NCBI GenBank assembly: GCA_045577615.1
Contig: JAZNIT010000064.1
Span: forward strand, 1-64,000
Length of the DNA: 64,000 bases
DNA from: RGIG2206 sp045577615
Lineage (GTDB): Bacteria; Bacillota; Clostridia; Oscillospirales; Acutalibacteraceae
Direction of reading: 5' to 3'
The notes under the pieces are model-generated. The model made no database searches and had not been told where the DNA came from. It saw only the letters and a program-made list of their open reading frames with translations. Shown piece by piece: positions 52,685 through 61,058 of the stretch. The position numbers and the translations under genes are program-made. Each line of letters starts with the position of its first letter. The stretch's first letter is position 1.

Positions 52685-52757
52685 CATAAAATATTATTGA
52701 AATTATATTTATTATATGCTAAAATTACCATAAAATTAAAGCAAAGGTTGTTAAAAA

Positions 52758-54287
52758 ATGGTATCTGTCATTTACAGCGCAGGATTGTTCGGTATGGACG
52801 CCTTCACTGTCGAGGTTGAAGCAGATCTTTCACAAGGCCTGCCCGGATTTGACATTGTTGGATTACCAGACACTGCTGTTAAAGAATCACGCGACCGAGT
52901 AAGGGCCGCAATAAAAAACTGTTCTTTTGATTTCCCCGTAAGCAGAATTACTCTTAACCTTGCCCCTGCCGATTTAAGAAAAGAGGGCCCGGTTTATGAT
53001 CTGCCTATACTTGTATCCATTCTTTGCGCATCGGGTCAAATCAGCGCAAAACTTGATGATGCAATGTTTGCAGGAGAACTGTCCTTAACAGGTGATTTGC
53101 GCCCTATCAACGGCGCGTTAGCAATGGTTATTCACGCAAGACAAAAAGGTTTTAAAAAGTTCTTTTTGCCTGCTCGCAATGCACCTGAGGCATCTGTTGT
53201 TGAAGGCATTGATGTAATACCGATATCTAACGTAAAGGAATTGGTAAAGCACCTTGTTGGTGAAGAACAAATATTACCCGTTAAAGCAGAGCAATTCACC
53301 TTTTCTGAAGAGTTTGAATATCCCGATTTCAGTGATGTAAAGGGTCAACAGATACCTAAAAAAGCACTTGAAATAGCTGCTGCAGGCGGTCATAACGTCC
53401 TGCTAATAGGACCTCCAGGATCGGGCAAAAGTATGCTTGCAAAGCGTTTGCCTTCAATCTTGCCCGAAATGACCTTTGACGAAAAAATAGATACTACCAA
53501 AATTCACTCAATAGCAGGGGCTTTACCTGAAGGTGTGCCGCTTATTAACAAGCGTCCCTTCCGCTCTCCACACCACACCATATCTCCTGCAGGTATGTCG
53601 GGCGGTGGCTCCATTCCCCGTCCGGGCGAAATTTCATTGGCGCATAACGGTGTACTGTTCCTTGACGAGTTACCTGAATTTCAGCGGCACACCCTAGAGG
53701 CTCTTCGACAACCCCTTGAGGACGGAGTTGTAAATATTACCCGTGTTGCAGGATCTTTGTCCTTCTCGTGCTCAATTATGTTGGTTGCGGCAATGAATCC
53801 CTGCCCCTGCGGATATTACGGCCATCCCGGCAGAAAATGCACCTGCTCCCCTACCGCAGTTTCCAATTATCTTAACAAGGTATCCGGTCCTATGCTTGAC
53901 CGATTGGATTTGCATATTGAAGTACCGCCTGTTGAATTTGATGCATTATCAGGTGACGAGAAGGCAGAAACCTCTGAACAAATCAGAGAACGTATAAATC
54001 GCGCACGAAAATTGCAACAAAAACGTTACGAAGGAACCGGCATATCCTGTAACGCTCGCCTTACCTCAAAGATGCTCAAGCAATTCTGTCCGCTGTCAGA
54101 AGGTGCTTCAAAAGCCTTGAAATCAGCCTTTGAACGACTCAATATGTCAGCACGTGCCTATGACAGAATTTTAAAGGTTGCAAGAACGATTGCCGACATC
54201 GACGGTGTTGAGACAATCGATACGCCTCATGTCCTGCAAGCCATACAATTACGAAGCCTTGACAGAAAATACTGGGCAAACAACTAA
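52758..54287 (+). CDS. YifB/ComM family Mg-chelatase-like AAA ATPase
   Basis: 509 residues with an N-terminal ChlI-like domain (DIVGLPDTAVKESRDRVRAAI), Walker A LLIGPPGSGKSMLAKRLP, Walker B NGVLFLDELPEF, a zinc-like NPCPCGYYGHPGRKCTCSP and the C-terminal domain SARAYDRILKVARTIADI. Homologue ComM is a branch-migration helicase in natural transformation; in Clostridia the role is less clear. Confidence 0.94.
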   Translation: MVSVIYSAGLFGMDAFTVEVEADLSQGLPGFDIVGLPDTAVKESRDRVRAAIKNCSFDFPVSRITLNLAPADLRKEGPVYDLPILVSILCASGQISAKLDDAMFAGELSLTGDLRPINGALAMVIHARQKGFKKFFLPARNAPEASVVEGIDVIPISNVKELVKHLVGEEQILPVKAEQFTFSEEFEYPDFSDVKGQQIPKKALEIAAAGGHNVLLIGPPGSGKSMLAKRLPSILPEMTFDEKIDTTKIHSIAGALPEGVPLINKRPFRSPHHTISPAGMSGGGSIPRPGEISLAHNGVLFLDELPEFQRHTLEALRQPLEDGVVNITRVAGSLSFSCSIMLVAAMNPCPCGYYGHPGRKCTCSPTAVSNYLNKVSGPMLDRLDLHIEVPPVEFDALSGDEKAETSEQIRERINRARKLQQKRYEGTGISCNARLTSKMLKQFCPLSEGASKALKSAFERLNMSARAYDRILKVARTIADIDGVETIDTPHVLQAIQLRSLDRKYWANN

Positions 54288-54292
54288 AAATT

Positions 54293-54324
54293 AAAACCTC
54301 TGTGAAATTCACAGAGGTTTTTTC
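54293..54324. terminator. Bidirectional terminator
   Basis: A 13-bp stem AAAACCTCTGTGA / TCACAGAGGTTTT followed by T on the plus strand, between convergent genes. Confidence 0.92.
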
Positions 54325-54325
54325 T

Positions 54326-55282
54326 TTACAAAAACTTTTGCAAAAGCATAAATATAAGCGGAATTGTAATAACTGAAGCTGTATGAGATACCAGTGCCAT
54401 TGCAGTTGCAGAGGTTGTATCCTTGCCATATGCGCTCGGTATAACTATCGTATTAAGACCCAATGGCATTGCGACAGAGCATACTCCGCAGATAACCATT
54501 ACATCGGTGATAGGTAAATATCGCGCTACAAAGATTAATGCAAACAAGAATGCAAGCGGGAAGACAACTAGTCTTAATAATGTGATGATATAAACGCCTG
54601 CATCAGCGAACAGCTTTTTGAAGTTGAGTCCTGCAACAGTAATACCTGTAAGGAGCATAGCAACAGGTGACATACAGCTACCGGCTGCATCAATTACAGA
54701 TGAAACGTAAACAGGTAATTTAATCCCTAACAAGCCGATTGCCATACCAATAATCATACAAATAAACATTGGGTTAGTAAATCCTCTGATCCTTTGTCTG
54801 AATGTCATTTTTGCGCCGTTTTCAGGGCAAACCAACAAAGTAGGCACTGCCCAAACATAAATTATAGCCCACAAGACCAGTGTAAAAATTATGTATTGCA
54901 AAAAAATTTCAGGAAAAATTGCATTAACTATTGCGTTACCCATAAAAGAGAAATTAGAAAAGCCCAAGCCATAAACACAAATCTTTCTTTTATCAGCATC
55001 CTTTGTGCAAAGCTTTGCACCCAAAAACGCCAGCGGGATGACAATAAGCTCTAACAACAAACTGAAAACCATCAACTTCCAGGTTGAATCGAGTTGACTG
55101 ACCGTAAAGTTATCTATAAACGTGCCCATAACGAGAGCAGGAATGAAAACCGAATTTTCAAACTTACCAAGTATACCTGCAGCATCCTTATTAACAACCT
55201 TAAAGTGTGCCAATAAAAAGCCGATAAGTATAAATATAAATAAGTATAACATTTGGTTTAGCGTTGTTGAAAAAATGCTCAT
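54326..55282 (-). CDS. AEC family transporter (auxin-efflux-carrier type)
   Basis: 318 residues, about ten hydrophobic helices in two inverted halves, with FILIGFLLAHFKVVNKDAAGILGKF near the N-terminus and GLGFSNFSFMGNAIVNA at the crossing helix, both AEC hallmarks. Bacterial members move organic acids such as malate; the substrate here is not determinable. It is the last gene before the convergent terminator. Confidence 0.88.
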   Translation of the reverse strand: MSIFSTTLNQMLYLFIFILIGFLLAHFKVVNKDAAGILGKFENSVFIPALVMGTFIDNFTVSQLDSTWKLMVFSLLLELIVIPLAFLGAKLCTKDADKRKICVYGLGFSNFSFMGNAIVNAIFPEIFLQYIIFTLVLWAIIYVWAVPTLLVCPENGAKMTFRQRIRGFTNPMFICMIIGMAIGLLGIKLPVYVSSVIDAAGSCMSPVAMLLTGITVAGLNFKKLFADAGVYIITLLRLVVFPLAFLFALIFVARYLPITDVMVICGVCSVAMPLGLNTIVIPSAYGKDTTSATAMALVSHTASVITIPLIFMLLQKFL

Positions 55283-55304
55283 TTATACTACCTCTAATCA
55301 CAGC

Positions 55305-55332
55305 TTTAGGCGCCGCATTTGCGACGCCTAAA
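55305..55332 (-). terminator. Hairpin downstream of the NSS transporter gene
   Basis: TTTAGGCG / CGCCTAAA with an inner CGC / GCG pairing, 20 bases past the stop at 55353 on the minus strand. A weaker CTAAAAC / GTTTTAG hairpin precedes it. There is no good U-run, so termination may be partial and AEC may share the transcript. Confidence 0.5.
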
Positions 55333-55352
55333 ACAAAGTTTTAGAAATTTAA

Positions 55353-56714
55353 TTAAAGTCCCTCCACAATACCAAGTCCGCTTAAAACGGATGAAACAAG
55401 TATAAGAACAATGCAGATGGGTGCCATATATTTTATTACAAAGGTAAACATAGCCTTGTTCTTAAATTTTGCAGACAGCTCAACCTCTTCAACAATCGCG
55501 GCAGGTTTAATAATATAACCAACCAAAATGCAGGTAAGCAGTGCAACGATAGGCATAACCACGCTATTGCACAAGAAATCACAGAAGGTCAAGAAGTCCA
55601 TACCGATAATAGTAAATCCGGACCAAACGCCATTGCCAAGTGATGAAGGAACACCAAGCATAATGCTGATAACTATAACAAACAAGCAAGCCAACTTTCT
55701 GTTACAGCTAAACTTGTCGCAGAAGATAGAAACAACCGTTTCCATAAGTGAGATAGATGATGTCAGTGCAGCAAAGAAAACCATAAAGAAGAAGACTGCG
55801 CCAATTATGTCGCCACCTGGCATAGTTTGAAACACCTTAGGCAGTGTAGCGAACATCAAACCGGGGCCCTGACCGATGCTCTCGGTATTACCGCCATAAA
55901 ACACATAGGCAGTCGGAATAATCATCAAACCGGCAAGGAATGCAATACCTGTATCAAAAATTTCAATCTGATGAACAGAGGACTCAACATTAACCTCTTT
56001 TTTCATATAAGAGCCATAGGTAATCATAATACCCATCGCAATGGACATTGAATAGAAAAGTTGGCCCATTGCGCCAAGAACAGTATTAACAGAGAACTTG
56101 CTGAAATCGGGGGTGATATAATACAAAACACCGTCAATAGCACCAGGCATACTGCAAATAGAATAAACAGCAATAAAAAGAGTAAGTGCAATCAAAATAG
56201 GCATAATGATTTTGCTTATCTTTTCTATACCCTTATCAACACCAAGCAATACAACAAGCGCTGTTGCACCAATAAATATTGCAAACCAAAGCAGTGGTTC
56301 TGAAGTATTGGAAATAAATCCGTTAAAATAGCCATCGACAGCAGCATTGGTAGCATCGCCGGTTGCAAAAGCAAACATATACTTGGTTACCCAACCACCA
56401 ATAACACAGTAGTAGGGCAATATTATGATTGGCACCAAAGCGGCAAGCCAACCAATAAAGGAAAAACGCTTATCAAGCTTTTTATAAGCACCCACAACAC
56501 TAAGTCCTGTCTTGCGTCCAATTGCAATTTCAGCAAGCATAAGTGCAAAGCCAAATGTTACAGCAAGTATTAAATAAACGAGCAAGAATATGCCGCCGCC
56601 ATACTGAGCAGCAAGATAAGGAAAGCGCCAAATATTTCCCAAGCCGACAGCAGAACCTGCTGCAGCCAAAACAAAGCCTAACTTTCCGGTAAAACTACTT
56701 CTCTTTGTTTCCAT
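55353..56714 (-). CDS. Neurotransmitter:sodium symporter family transporter
   Basis: Sodium-coupled amino acid uptake protein with eleven or twelve helices in 453 residues. The N-terminal signature FVLAAAGSAVGLGNIWRFPYLAAQYGGG contains the first unwound helix and sodium site of LeuT-type proteins. The LYYCVIGGW region and SSISLMETVVS (helix 8 sodium site) are also present. The specific amino acid is unknown. Confidence 0.93.
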   Translation of the reverse strand: METKRSSFTGKLGFVLAAAGSAVGLGNIWRFPYLAAQYGGGIFLLVYLILAVTFGFALMLAEIAIGRKTGLSVVGAYKKLDKRFSFIGWLAALVPIIILPYYCVIGGWVTKYMFAFATGDATNAAVDGYFNGFISNTSEPLLWFAIFIGATALVVLLGVDKGIEKISKIIMPILIALTLFIAVYSICSMPGAIDGVLYYITPDFSKFSVNTVLGAMGQLFYSMSIAMGIMITYGSYMKKEVNVESSVHQIEIFDTGIAFLAGLMIIPTAYVFYGGNTESIGQGPGLMFATLPKVFQTMPGGDIIGAVFFFMVFFAALTSSISLMETVVSIFCDKFSCNRKLACLFVIVISIMLGVPSSLGNGVWSGFTIIGMDFLTFCDFLCNSVVMPIVALLTCILVGYIIKPAAIVEEVELSAKFKNKAMFTFVIKYMAPICIVLILVSSVLSGLGIVEGL

Positions 56715-56725
56715 TACTACACTCC

Positions 56726-56800
56726 AAATTCGTGTTTAATGTATCTATTATTACACAAACAAGTGCTAATGGCAACAAGTTTTTTGTTAAACACGAATTT
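56726..56800. promoter_or_regulatory. 14-bp perfect inverted repeats flanking the NSS promoter
   Basis: AAATTCGTGTTTAA at 56726-56739 and its exact complement at 56787-56800 enclose 47 bp. That interval contains a minus-strand promoter candidate TTGCCA (56775-56770), 16 bases, TAATAA (56753-56748). The proximal repeat abuts the GGAGTG ribosome site of the transporter gene. Paired operator sites around a promoter are the simplest reading; a long-range RNA hairpin is the alternative. Confidence 0.55.
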
Positions 56801-56886
56801 TTTTACTGTTTTATTTAATTTTTTATATTGAATGTATTGAAAAATATGTTTATAATTATTAAAACCCTTCAGAAAGGAGTGGCCGT

Positions 56887-57837
56887 TTGATTATCGCATT
56901 GTCAGTTTTATCAGCAATAATTGTGTTTATTATATTATGCCCATTATATGCTTATATAAAAACCTTCTATGTTTCAAATAAGCAAAAGGCAATTGGGGCT
57001 CATATGCCTGAATCACCAGAATTCAGCAAGATTTCAGACCATATACAAGAGCTTGCGGATAAGTTTGATAAAATTCCTTGCCAATGGGTAAGCACCACCA
57101 CCTTTGATGGAAAGACGCTTTTTGCAAGATATTATGAAATTGAAAAAGGCGCTCCGTTGCATATACAATTTCACGGATACAGAGGCAGCAGCTCACGAGA
57201 TTTTTGTGGCGGCGCAACGTTAGCTCACAGCAGAGGTTTCAACACTCTGACGGTAGACCAACGGGCTCATGGTAAAAGTGGCGGACACACCATTACATTT
57301 GGCATTAAAGAGCGCTATGATTGCCTCGCATGGATTAACTATGCCGTCGAAAGATTCGGTGAGGATACGCAAATCATTTTGTCAGGTATTTCGATGGGCG
57401 GTGCCACCGTACTTATGGCTGCAGAACTTAATTTACCCAAAAACGTCATAGGCATAATGGTTGATTGTCCATTCTCATCCCCAGCTGAAATTATTAAAAA
57501 TGTGTGCAAGGTCAACTTGAAGCTGCCCACAAATATTGTTTTTCCCTTGGTCCGATTGGGCGGTTTAATATTTGGCCGTTTCGACATTTGCTCCGCAACC
57601 GCACTTGAAAGTGTAAAATCAAGCAGCCTTCCCCTGCTGATAATTCACGGCGAAACAGATACACTCGTTCCATATGAAATGAGCAAAGAGTTGTTCTTAA
57701 ATTCAGGAGCGACCGATAAAAAGCTTGAGGTTTTTTTAGGCGCAGACCATGGATTAAGTTATGTGGTGGATCCAAAAAAATATGAAGAACTTTTTGATGA
57801 GTTTTGCAACAAATTAAAAATTAAAAGCGGTGTTTAA
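56887..57837 (+). CDS. Alpha/beta hydrolase, membrane-anchored
   Basis: 316 residues. An N-terminal hydrophobic helix (about 2-24) is followed by an alpha/beta-hydrolase fold: oxyanion region IQFHGYRGSSSRD, nucleophile serine in LSGISMGGATVL, aspartate in HGETDTLVPYEM, and histidine in GADHGLSYVVDP. It resembles the YqkD/BAAT-like peptidase_S9-type group. Start TTG 56887 behind AAGGAG. Substrate unknown. Confidence 0.85.
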   Translation: MIIALSVLSAIIVFIILCPLYAYIKTFYVSNKQKAIGAHMPESPEFSKISDHIQELADKFDKIPCQWVSTTTFDGKTLFARYYEIEKGAPLHIQFHGYRGSSSRDFCGGATLAHSRGFNTLTVDQRAHGKSGGHTITFGIKERYDCLAWINYAVERFGEDTQIILSGISMGGATVLMAAELNLPKNVIGIMVDCPFSSPAEIIKNVCKVNLKLPTNIVFPLVRLGGLIFGRFDICSATALESVKSSSLPLLIIHGETDTLVPYEMSKELFLNSGATDKKLEVFLGADHGLSYVVDPKKYEELFDEFCNKLKIKSGV

Positions 57838-57856
57838 CAACACCGCTTTTAATTTT
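57817..57856. terminator. Bidirectional terminator overlapping the hydrolase stop
   Basis: An 18-bp perfect stem AAAATTAAAAGCGGTGTT / complement, with the hydrolase TAA in the loop. It also closes spoIVA from the other strand. Confidence 0.93.
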
Positions 57857-59333
57857 ATAATATTATACAGATAAGGCCGCTGCATCCCTCATTTATAACT
57901 CTTTCAACTGTTTCCTGCATCTTCATTCTTGCGTCGCCGGGCATTCTTGCCAGTTTGGTATGCAATCCCTCGTTAACAAGCTCATGCAGTGACTTGCCAA
58001 ATATGTTTGAATCCCAAATCTTAATTGGATCTTGTTCAAACTCTTTGAGCAAATACATTATCAAATCTTCAGACTGCTTTTCTGACCCTACAATCGGTGA
58101 AACCTCTGTGTTAATGTTTGCCTTCATCATATGTATTGACGGCGCTGACGCACGCAATCTTACACCATAGCGGCCACCTTGATGTACTATCTCAGGCTCC
58201 TCCAATGAAAGTTCTTCTATTTGCGGCATAACAATTCCGTATCCTGTTGCATCAACTTCGTCAAGCGCATCCTTAACTCGTTTATACTGCTTTGCCATAG
58301 CAGCAAATTCCGTGAGTGTTGACATTAAGTCCTGCTCATTATTTATTTTAACTCCCGTTTCTTCAGAAAGAATTTTATAAAACAAATCATCATTTAGTCT
58401 TGCATTGATTTTGGCATCACCTGAACCTAAATCCATATCTTCAATGACGGCTTCGAATATGTTTTCCGACGCCGATAGATTTTTGGCCAAATGCTTTAAA
58501 TCGCATATTTTAGATAAACCATTCATATTATGTTTGACTGACTCAAGAACTGATTTTCTAAGCCAATGTTCAAGAGGTAACGCAGCCAGCCAATCAGGCA
58601 ACTTTATCTCAATTTCACGAATTGGAAACTCAGTCAGCACCTGACTCATCAACGCCTTAATTTTATCCTCATCCAACGCCGAACAATCCACAGCCGTAAC
58701 AGCGGTATTATATTTTGCGCTCATACTTTGTGCTAATTCTTTGGAAGTCTCACTATCAGGATTCATGGTATTAAGAAGCACTACAAAGGGTTTGTTGATT
58801 TGCTTTAACTCGTTAATAACCCGTTCTTCTGCTTCTTCGTAGTCTTCTCTTGGTATCTCCCCTATGCTACCGTCTGTTGTAATAACAAGACCAATAGTTG
58901 AGTGCTCGTTGATAACTTTTTGAGTTCCGATTTCCGCCGCCATATTAAAAGGAATCGGTTGCTCATACCACGGAGTTTTTACCATCCGTGGCTTATCTCC
59001 TTCTATATATCCAATTGACGAGGGAACTATGTAACCGACACAATCTATAAGCCTTACAGACATATGACAACCGTCATCCATTTGCAAAGCAATAGCATCC
59101 TCGGGTATAAATTTAGGCTCGGTAGTCATAATTGTTCTGCCCGAAGCAGATTGAGGGAGCTCATCCTTGGCGCGTTCACGCATTGAGGAATCGGCTATGT
59201 TGGGCAACACCATTACATCCATAAATCGTTTAATAAAGGTTGATTTTCCAGAACGCACAGGCCCCACTACACCTATATAGATATCCCCGTTTGTTCTGTT
59301 AGCTATGTCGCGATATATATTTGCACTTGTCAT
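57855..59333 (-). CDS. spoIVA: Stage IV sporulation protein A
   Basis: Cytoskeletal ATPase that polymerises around the forespore and forms the base of the spore coat, anchored by SpoVM. The 492 residues equal the Bacillus length. The N-terminal GTPase-like domain has Walker A GPVRSGKSTF near 24 and the conserved RERAKDELPQSASGRTIMTTEPKF. A middle domain and the C-terminal domain (PIVGSEKQSEDLIMYLLKEFE) follow. I use ATG 59333 behind GGAGGAG; upstream codons are not conserved in character. The partner spoVM lies 3.4 kb away. Confidence 0.96.
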   Translation of the reverse strand: MTSANIYRDIANRTNGDIYIGVVGPVRSGKSTFIKRFMDVMVLPNIADSSMRERAKDELPQSASGRTIMTTEPKFIPEDAIALQMDDGCHMSVRLIDCVGYIVPSSIGYIEGDKPRMVKTPWYEQPIPFNMAAEIGTQKVINEHSTIGLVITTDGSIGEIPREDYEEAEERVINELKQINKPFVVLLNTMNPDSETSKELAQSMSAKYNTAVTAVDCSALDEDKIKALMSQVLTEFPIREIEIKLPDWLAALPLEHWLRKSVLESVKHNMNGLSKICDLKHLAKNLSASENIFEAVIEDMDLGSGDAKINARLNDDLFYKILSEETGVKINNEQDLMSTLTEFAAMAKQYKRVKDALDEVDATGYGIVMPQIEELSLEEPEIVHQGGRYGVRLRASAPSIHMMKANINTEVSPIVGSEKQSEDLIMYLLKEFEQDPIKIWDSNIFGKSLHELVNEGLHTKLARMPGDARMKMQETVERVINEGCSGLICIIL

Positions 59334-59417
59334 ATACGACTCCTCCATCGTTTTGCAATCTTTTGTATAAATTATGCCGACAATGCAGTGCATATAACTT
59401 TAATTAAAAATTTTCTA

Positions 59418-59445
59418 TTGACAAAGAATAAAAATGTGCTAATAT
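59418..59445 (+). promoter_or_regulatory. Promoter of the riboswitch-thiT transcript
   Basis: TTGACA (59418-59423), 16 bases, TAATAT (59440-59445). Confidence 0.8.
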
Positions 59446-59458
59446 ATACTTGACATTA

Positions 59459-59604
59459 AAAATAGGGGTGCTGGTAATTGAACCGGCTGAGATTTGTCGT
59501 TTTCGGCATAGACCCTTTGACCTGATTCGGATAATGCCGACGTAGGAACAATATTAGAGCTCGTATTGTTTTTAGCCGTCCGGTTTATCCGTGACGGTTT
59601 TTTT
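59459..59604 (+). promoter_or_regulatory. TPP (THI-box) riboswitch with terminator platform
   Basis: The aptamer shows the conserved GGGGTGCTG, CCGGCTGAGATT, ACCCTTTGACCTGATTCGG and ATAATGCCGACGTAGGAA blocks in order (about 59463-59549). The expression platform is AACAATA / TATTGTT (59547-59570), a possible antiterminator, followed by the terminator CCGTCCGG / CCG-GACGG with seven T (59576-59604). Thiamine pyrophosphate binding would stop transcription before thiT. Confidence 0.96.
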
Positions 59605-59625
59605 ATGTCGGAAAGGATTGATAAT

Positions 59626-60210
59626 ATGTTTAAAAATAAAACAAGACGGCTCACCGTCAGTGCAGTATTTATAGCTTTATCTGCCGTTTTAAGCCTGGTT
59701 AAATTCACATTACCTATTAACATTCATGGGGGTAGTATTACTCTGCTCAGCATGTTACCTATCGCTATGTTAAGCATTTGCTATGGCGCAAAATGGGGCG
59801 TTTGGTCGGCATTTATCTATTCACTTGTTCAGCTTATGTTTGGCATAACTATGGATGGACTTTTTGCATGGGGACTAACACCCGTTGTGCTTATCGGAAC
59901 AATAATGCTTGACTACATTTTAGCCTTTAGTATACTTGGATTCTCAGGTGTATTTTCAAAAAAAGGCTTGTTCGGCATTGTAACCGGTGTCGCTATGACC
60001 ATATCTTTGAGATTTGTTTTTCACTTTATTTCAGGCGTTGTTTTGTTCGGTCAATTTTCAGAAAGCGCAAGTTGGATATACTCATTGACCTATAACGCAT
60101 CATATATGTTGCCTGAACTAATAATAACCGTTGCATCTGCATCAGTATTGTTTGGTTTGCCACAAATCAAAAGGCTTATAAACAGATTGGCTCAAGGTAA
60201 CGCATTATAA
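59626..60210 (+). CDS. thiT: Thiamine ECF transporter substrate-binding subunit ThiT
   Basis: S-component that binds thiamine and docks on the shared ECF energising module. The 194 residues form six helices, with FTLPINIHGGSITLLSMLPIAMLSICYGAKWG and SLRFVFHFISGVVLFGQFSE as ThiT-like substrate-binding regions. TPP-riboswitch control supports the assignment. ATG 59626 is preceded by AAAGG; earlier in-frame ATGs lie in the terminator. The ECF ATPases are not in the window. Confidence 0.92.
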   Translation: MFKNKTRRLTVSAVFIALSAVLSLVKFTLPINIHGGSITLLSMLPIAMLSICYGAKWGVWSAFIYSLVQLMFGITMDGLFAWGLTPVVLIGTIMLDYILAFSILGFSGVFSKKGLFGIVTGVAMTISLRFVFHFISGVVLFGQFSESASWIYSLTYNASYMLPELIITVASASVLFGLPQIKRLINRLAQGNAL

Positions 60211-60215
60211 TAAAA

Positions 60216-60250
60216 AGCCGCTTCCTTTAATACGGAAGCGGCTCAATTTT
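60216..60250. terminator. Terminator between thiT and the ThuA-like gene
   Basis: A ten-bp stem AGCCGCTTCC / GGAAGCGGCT with flanking A and T runs, serving both convergent genes. Confidence 0.9.
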
Positions 60251-60966
60251 TATACAGATGGAACAGGCTTTTTTACATTCGGGCAAACCAGTTCATCAAT
60301 TCTTCTAGTGGGCTCTGCCCAAGCAACTGCATTTTTAATTACAGTTTGAACGTTTTTATTATAGAATGTGGGATAACTCTCGTGGCCGGGTTGGAAATAG
60401 AAGATTTTACCCAATCCTCGTGAATAGCAGCAACCTGAACGAAATACCTCCCCGCCTTCAAACCAACCAACGAAAACCAGATGTTCGGGTGTGGGAATAT
60501 CAAACTGCTCTGCATAAGTTTCTTCGTGAGGAAGCTCAAAATAACGATCGATACCCTTGGTAATAGGATGAGAAGGATCAACAACCCAGATTCTTTCTAA
60601 ATCACCATCCTCACGCCATGACAAATTACACGTAGTGCCCATAAGTGCTTTAAAGGGCTTGCTGTGGTGTGCAGAATGTAAAAATATCATACCCATGCCT
60701 TTTAAGACCGCATCGGTAACGCGCTTTACAACCTCATCAGCTACATCGCCGTGATTCATATGTCCCCACCAAATAAGAACATCAGTATTATCAATAACCT
60801 CTTGGGTTAATCCGTGCTCAGGCTCATCAAGAACAGCAGTTGTAACATCATAGCCGGCCTCTGTCAAAAACTCGGCTATACAGCCGTGAATGCCATTAGG
60901 GTATATCTTTTTGACTTTATCAATTTTAATTTCGTGTCTGCCTTCATTCCAAACAGTAACTCTCAT
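60250..60966 (-). CDS. ThuA-like protein
   Basis: 238 residues of the ThuA (trehalose utilisation) family, a class-I-amidotransferase-like fold. RVTVWNEGRHEI, VLIWWGHMNHGDV, MIFLHSAHHSKPFKALMG and YFQPGHESYPTF are characteristic. The enzyme reaction is not established for most members; sugar metabolism is the usual guess. Single gene. Confidence 0.9.
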   Translation of the reverse strand: MRVTVWNEGRHEIKIDKVKKIYPNGIHGCIAEFLTEAGYDVTTAVLDEPEHGLTQEVIDNTDVLIWWGHMNHGDVADEVVKRVTDAVLKGMGMIFLHSAHHSKPFKALMGTTCNLSWREDGDLERIWVVDPSHPITKGIDRYFELPHEETYAEQFDIPTPEHLVFVGWFEGGEVFRSGCCYSRGLGKIFYFQPGHESYPTFYNKNVQTVIKNAVAWAEPTRRIDELVCPNVKKPVPSV

Positions 60967-61027
60967 AATTCGTACCCCTTTGTATTTTTAATTATTATAA
61001 CACATTCATTTGAAAAATACAACACAA

Positions 61028-61053
61028 AACGCACCTTGATATCAAGGTGCGTT
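61028..61053 (-). terminator. Palindromic terminator of the DUF3794-LysM gene
   Basis: A 26-bp perfect palindrome with arms AACGCACCTTGAT / ATCAAGGTGCGTT, six bases past the stop codon. The U-run on the minus strand is short (TTTTG). Confidence 0.8.
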
Positions 61054-61058
61054 AACTA

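Noticed and set aside
55283..55352. Attenuator or riboswitch between NSS and AEC genes
   Set aside because: Only two simple hairpins are present and no conserved aptamer blocks can be found.
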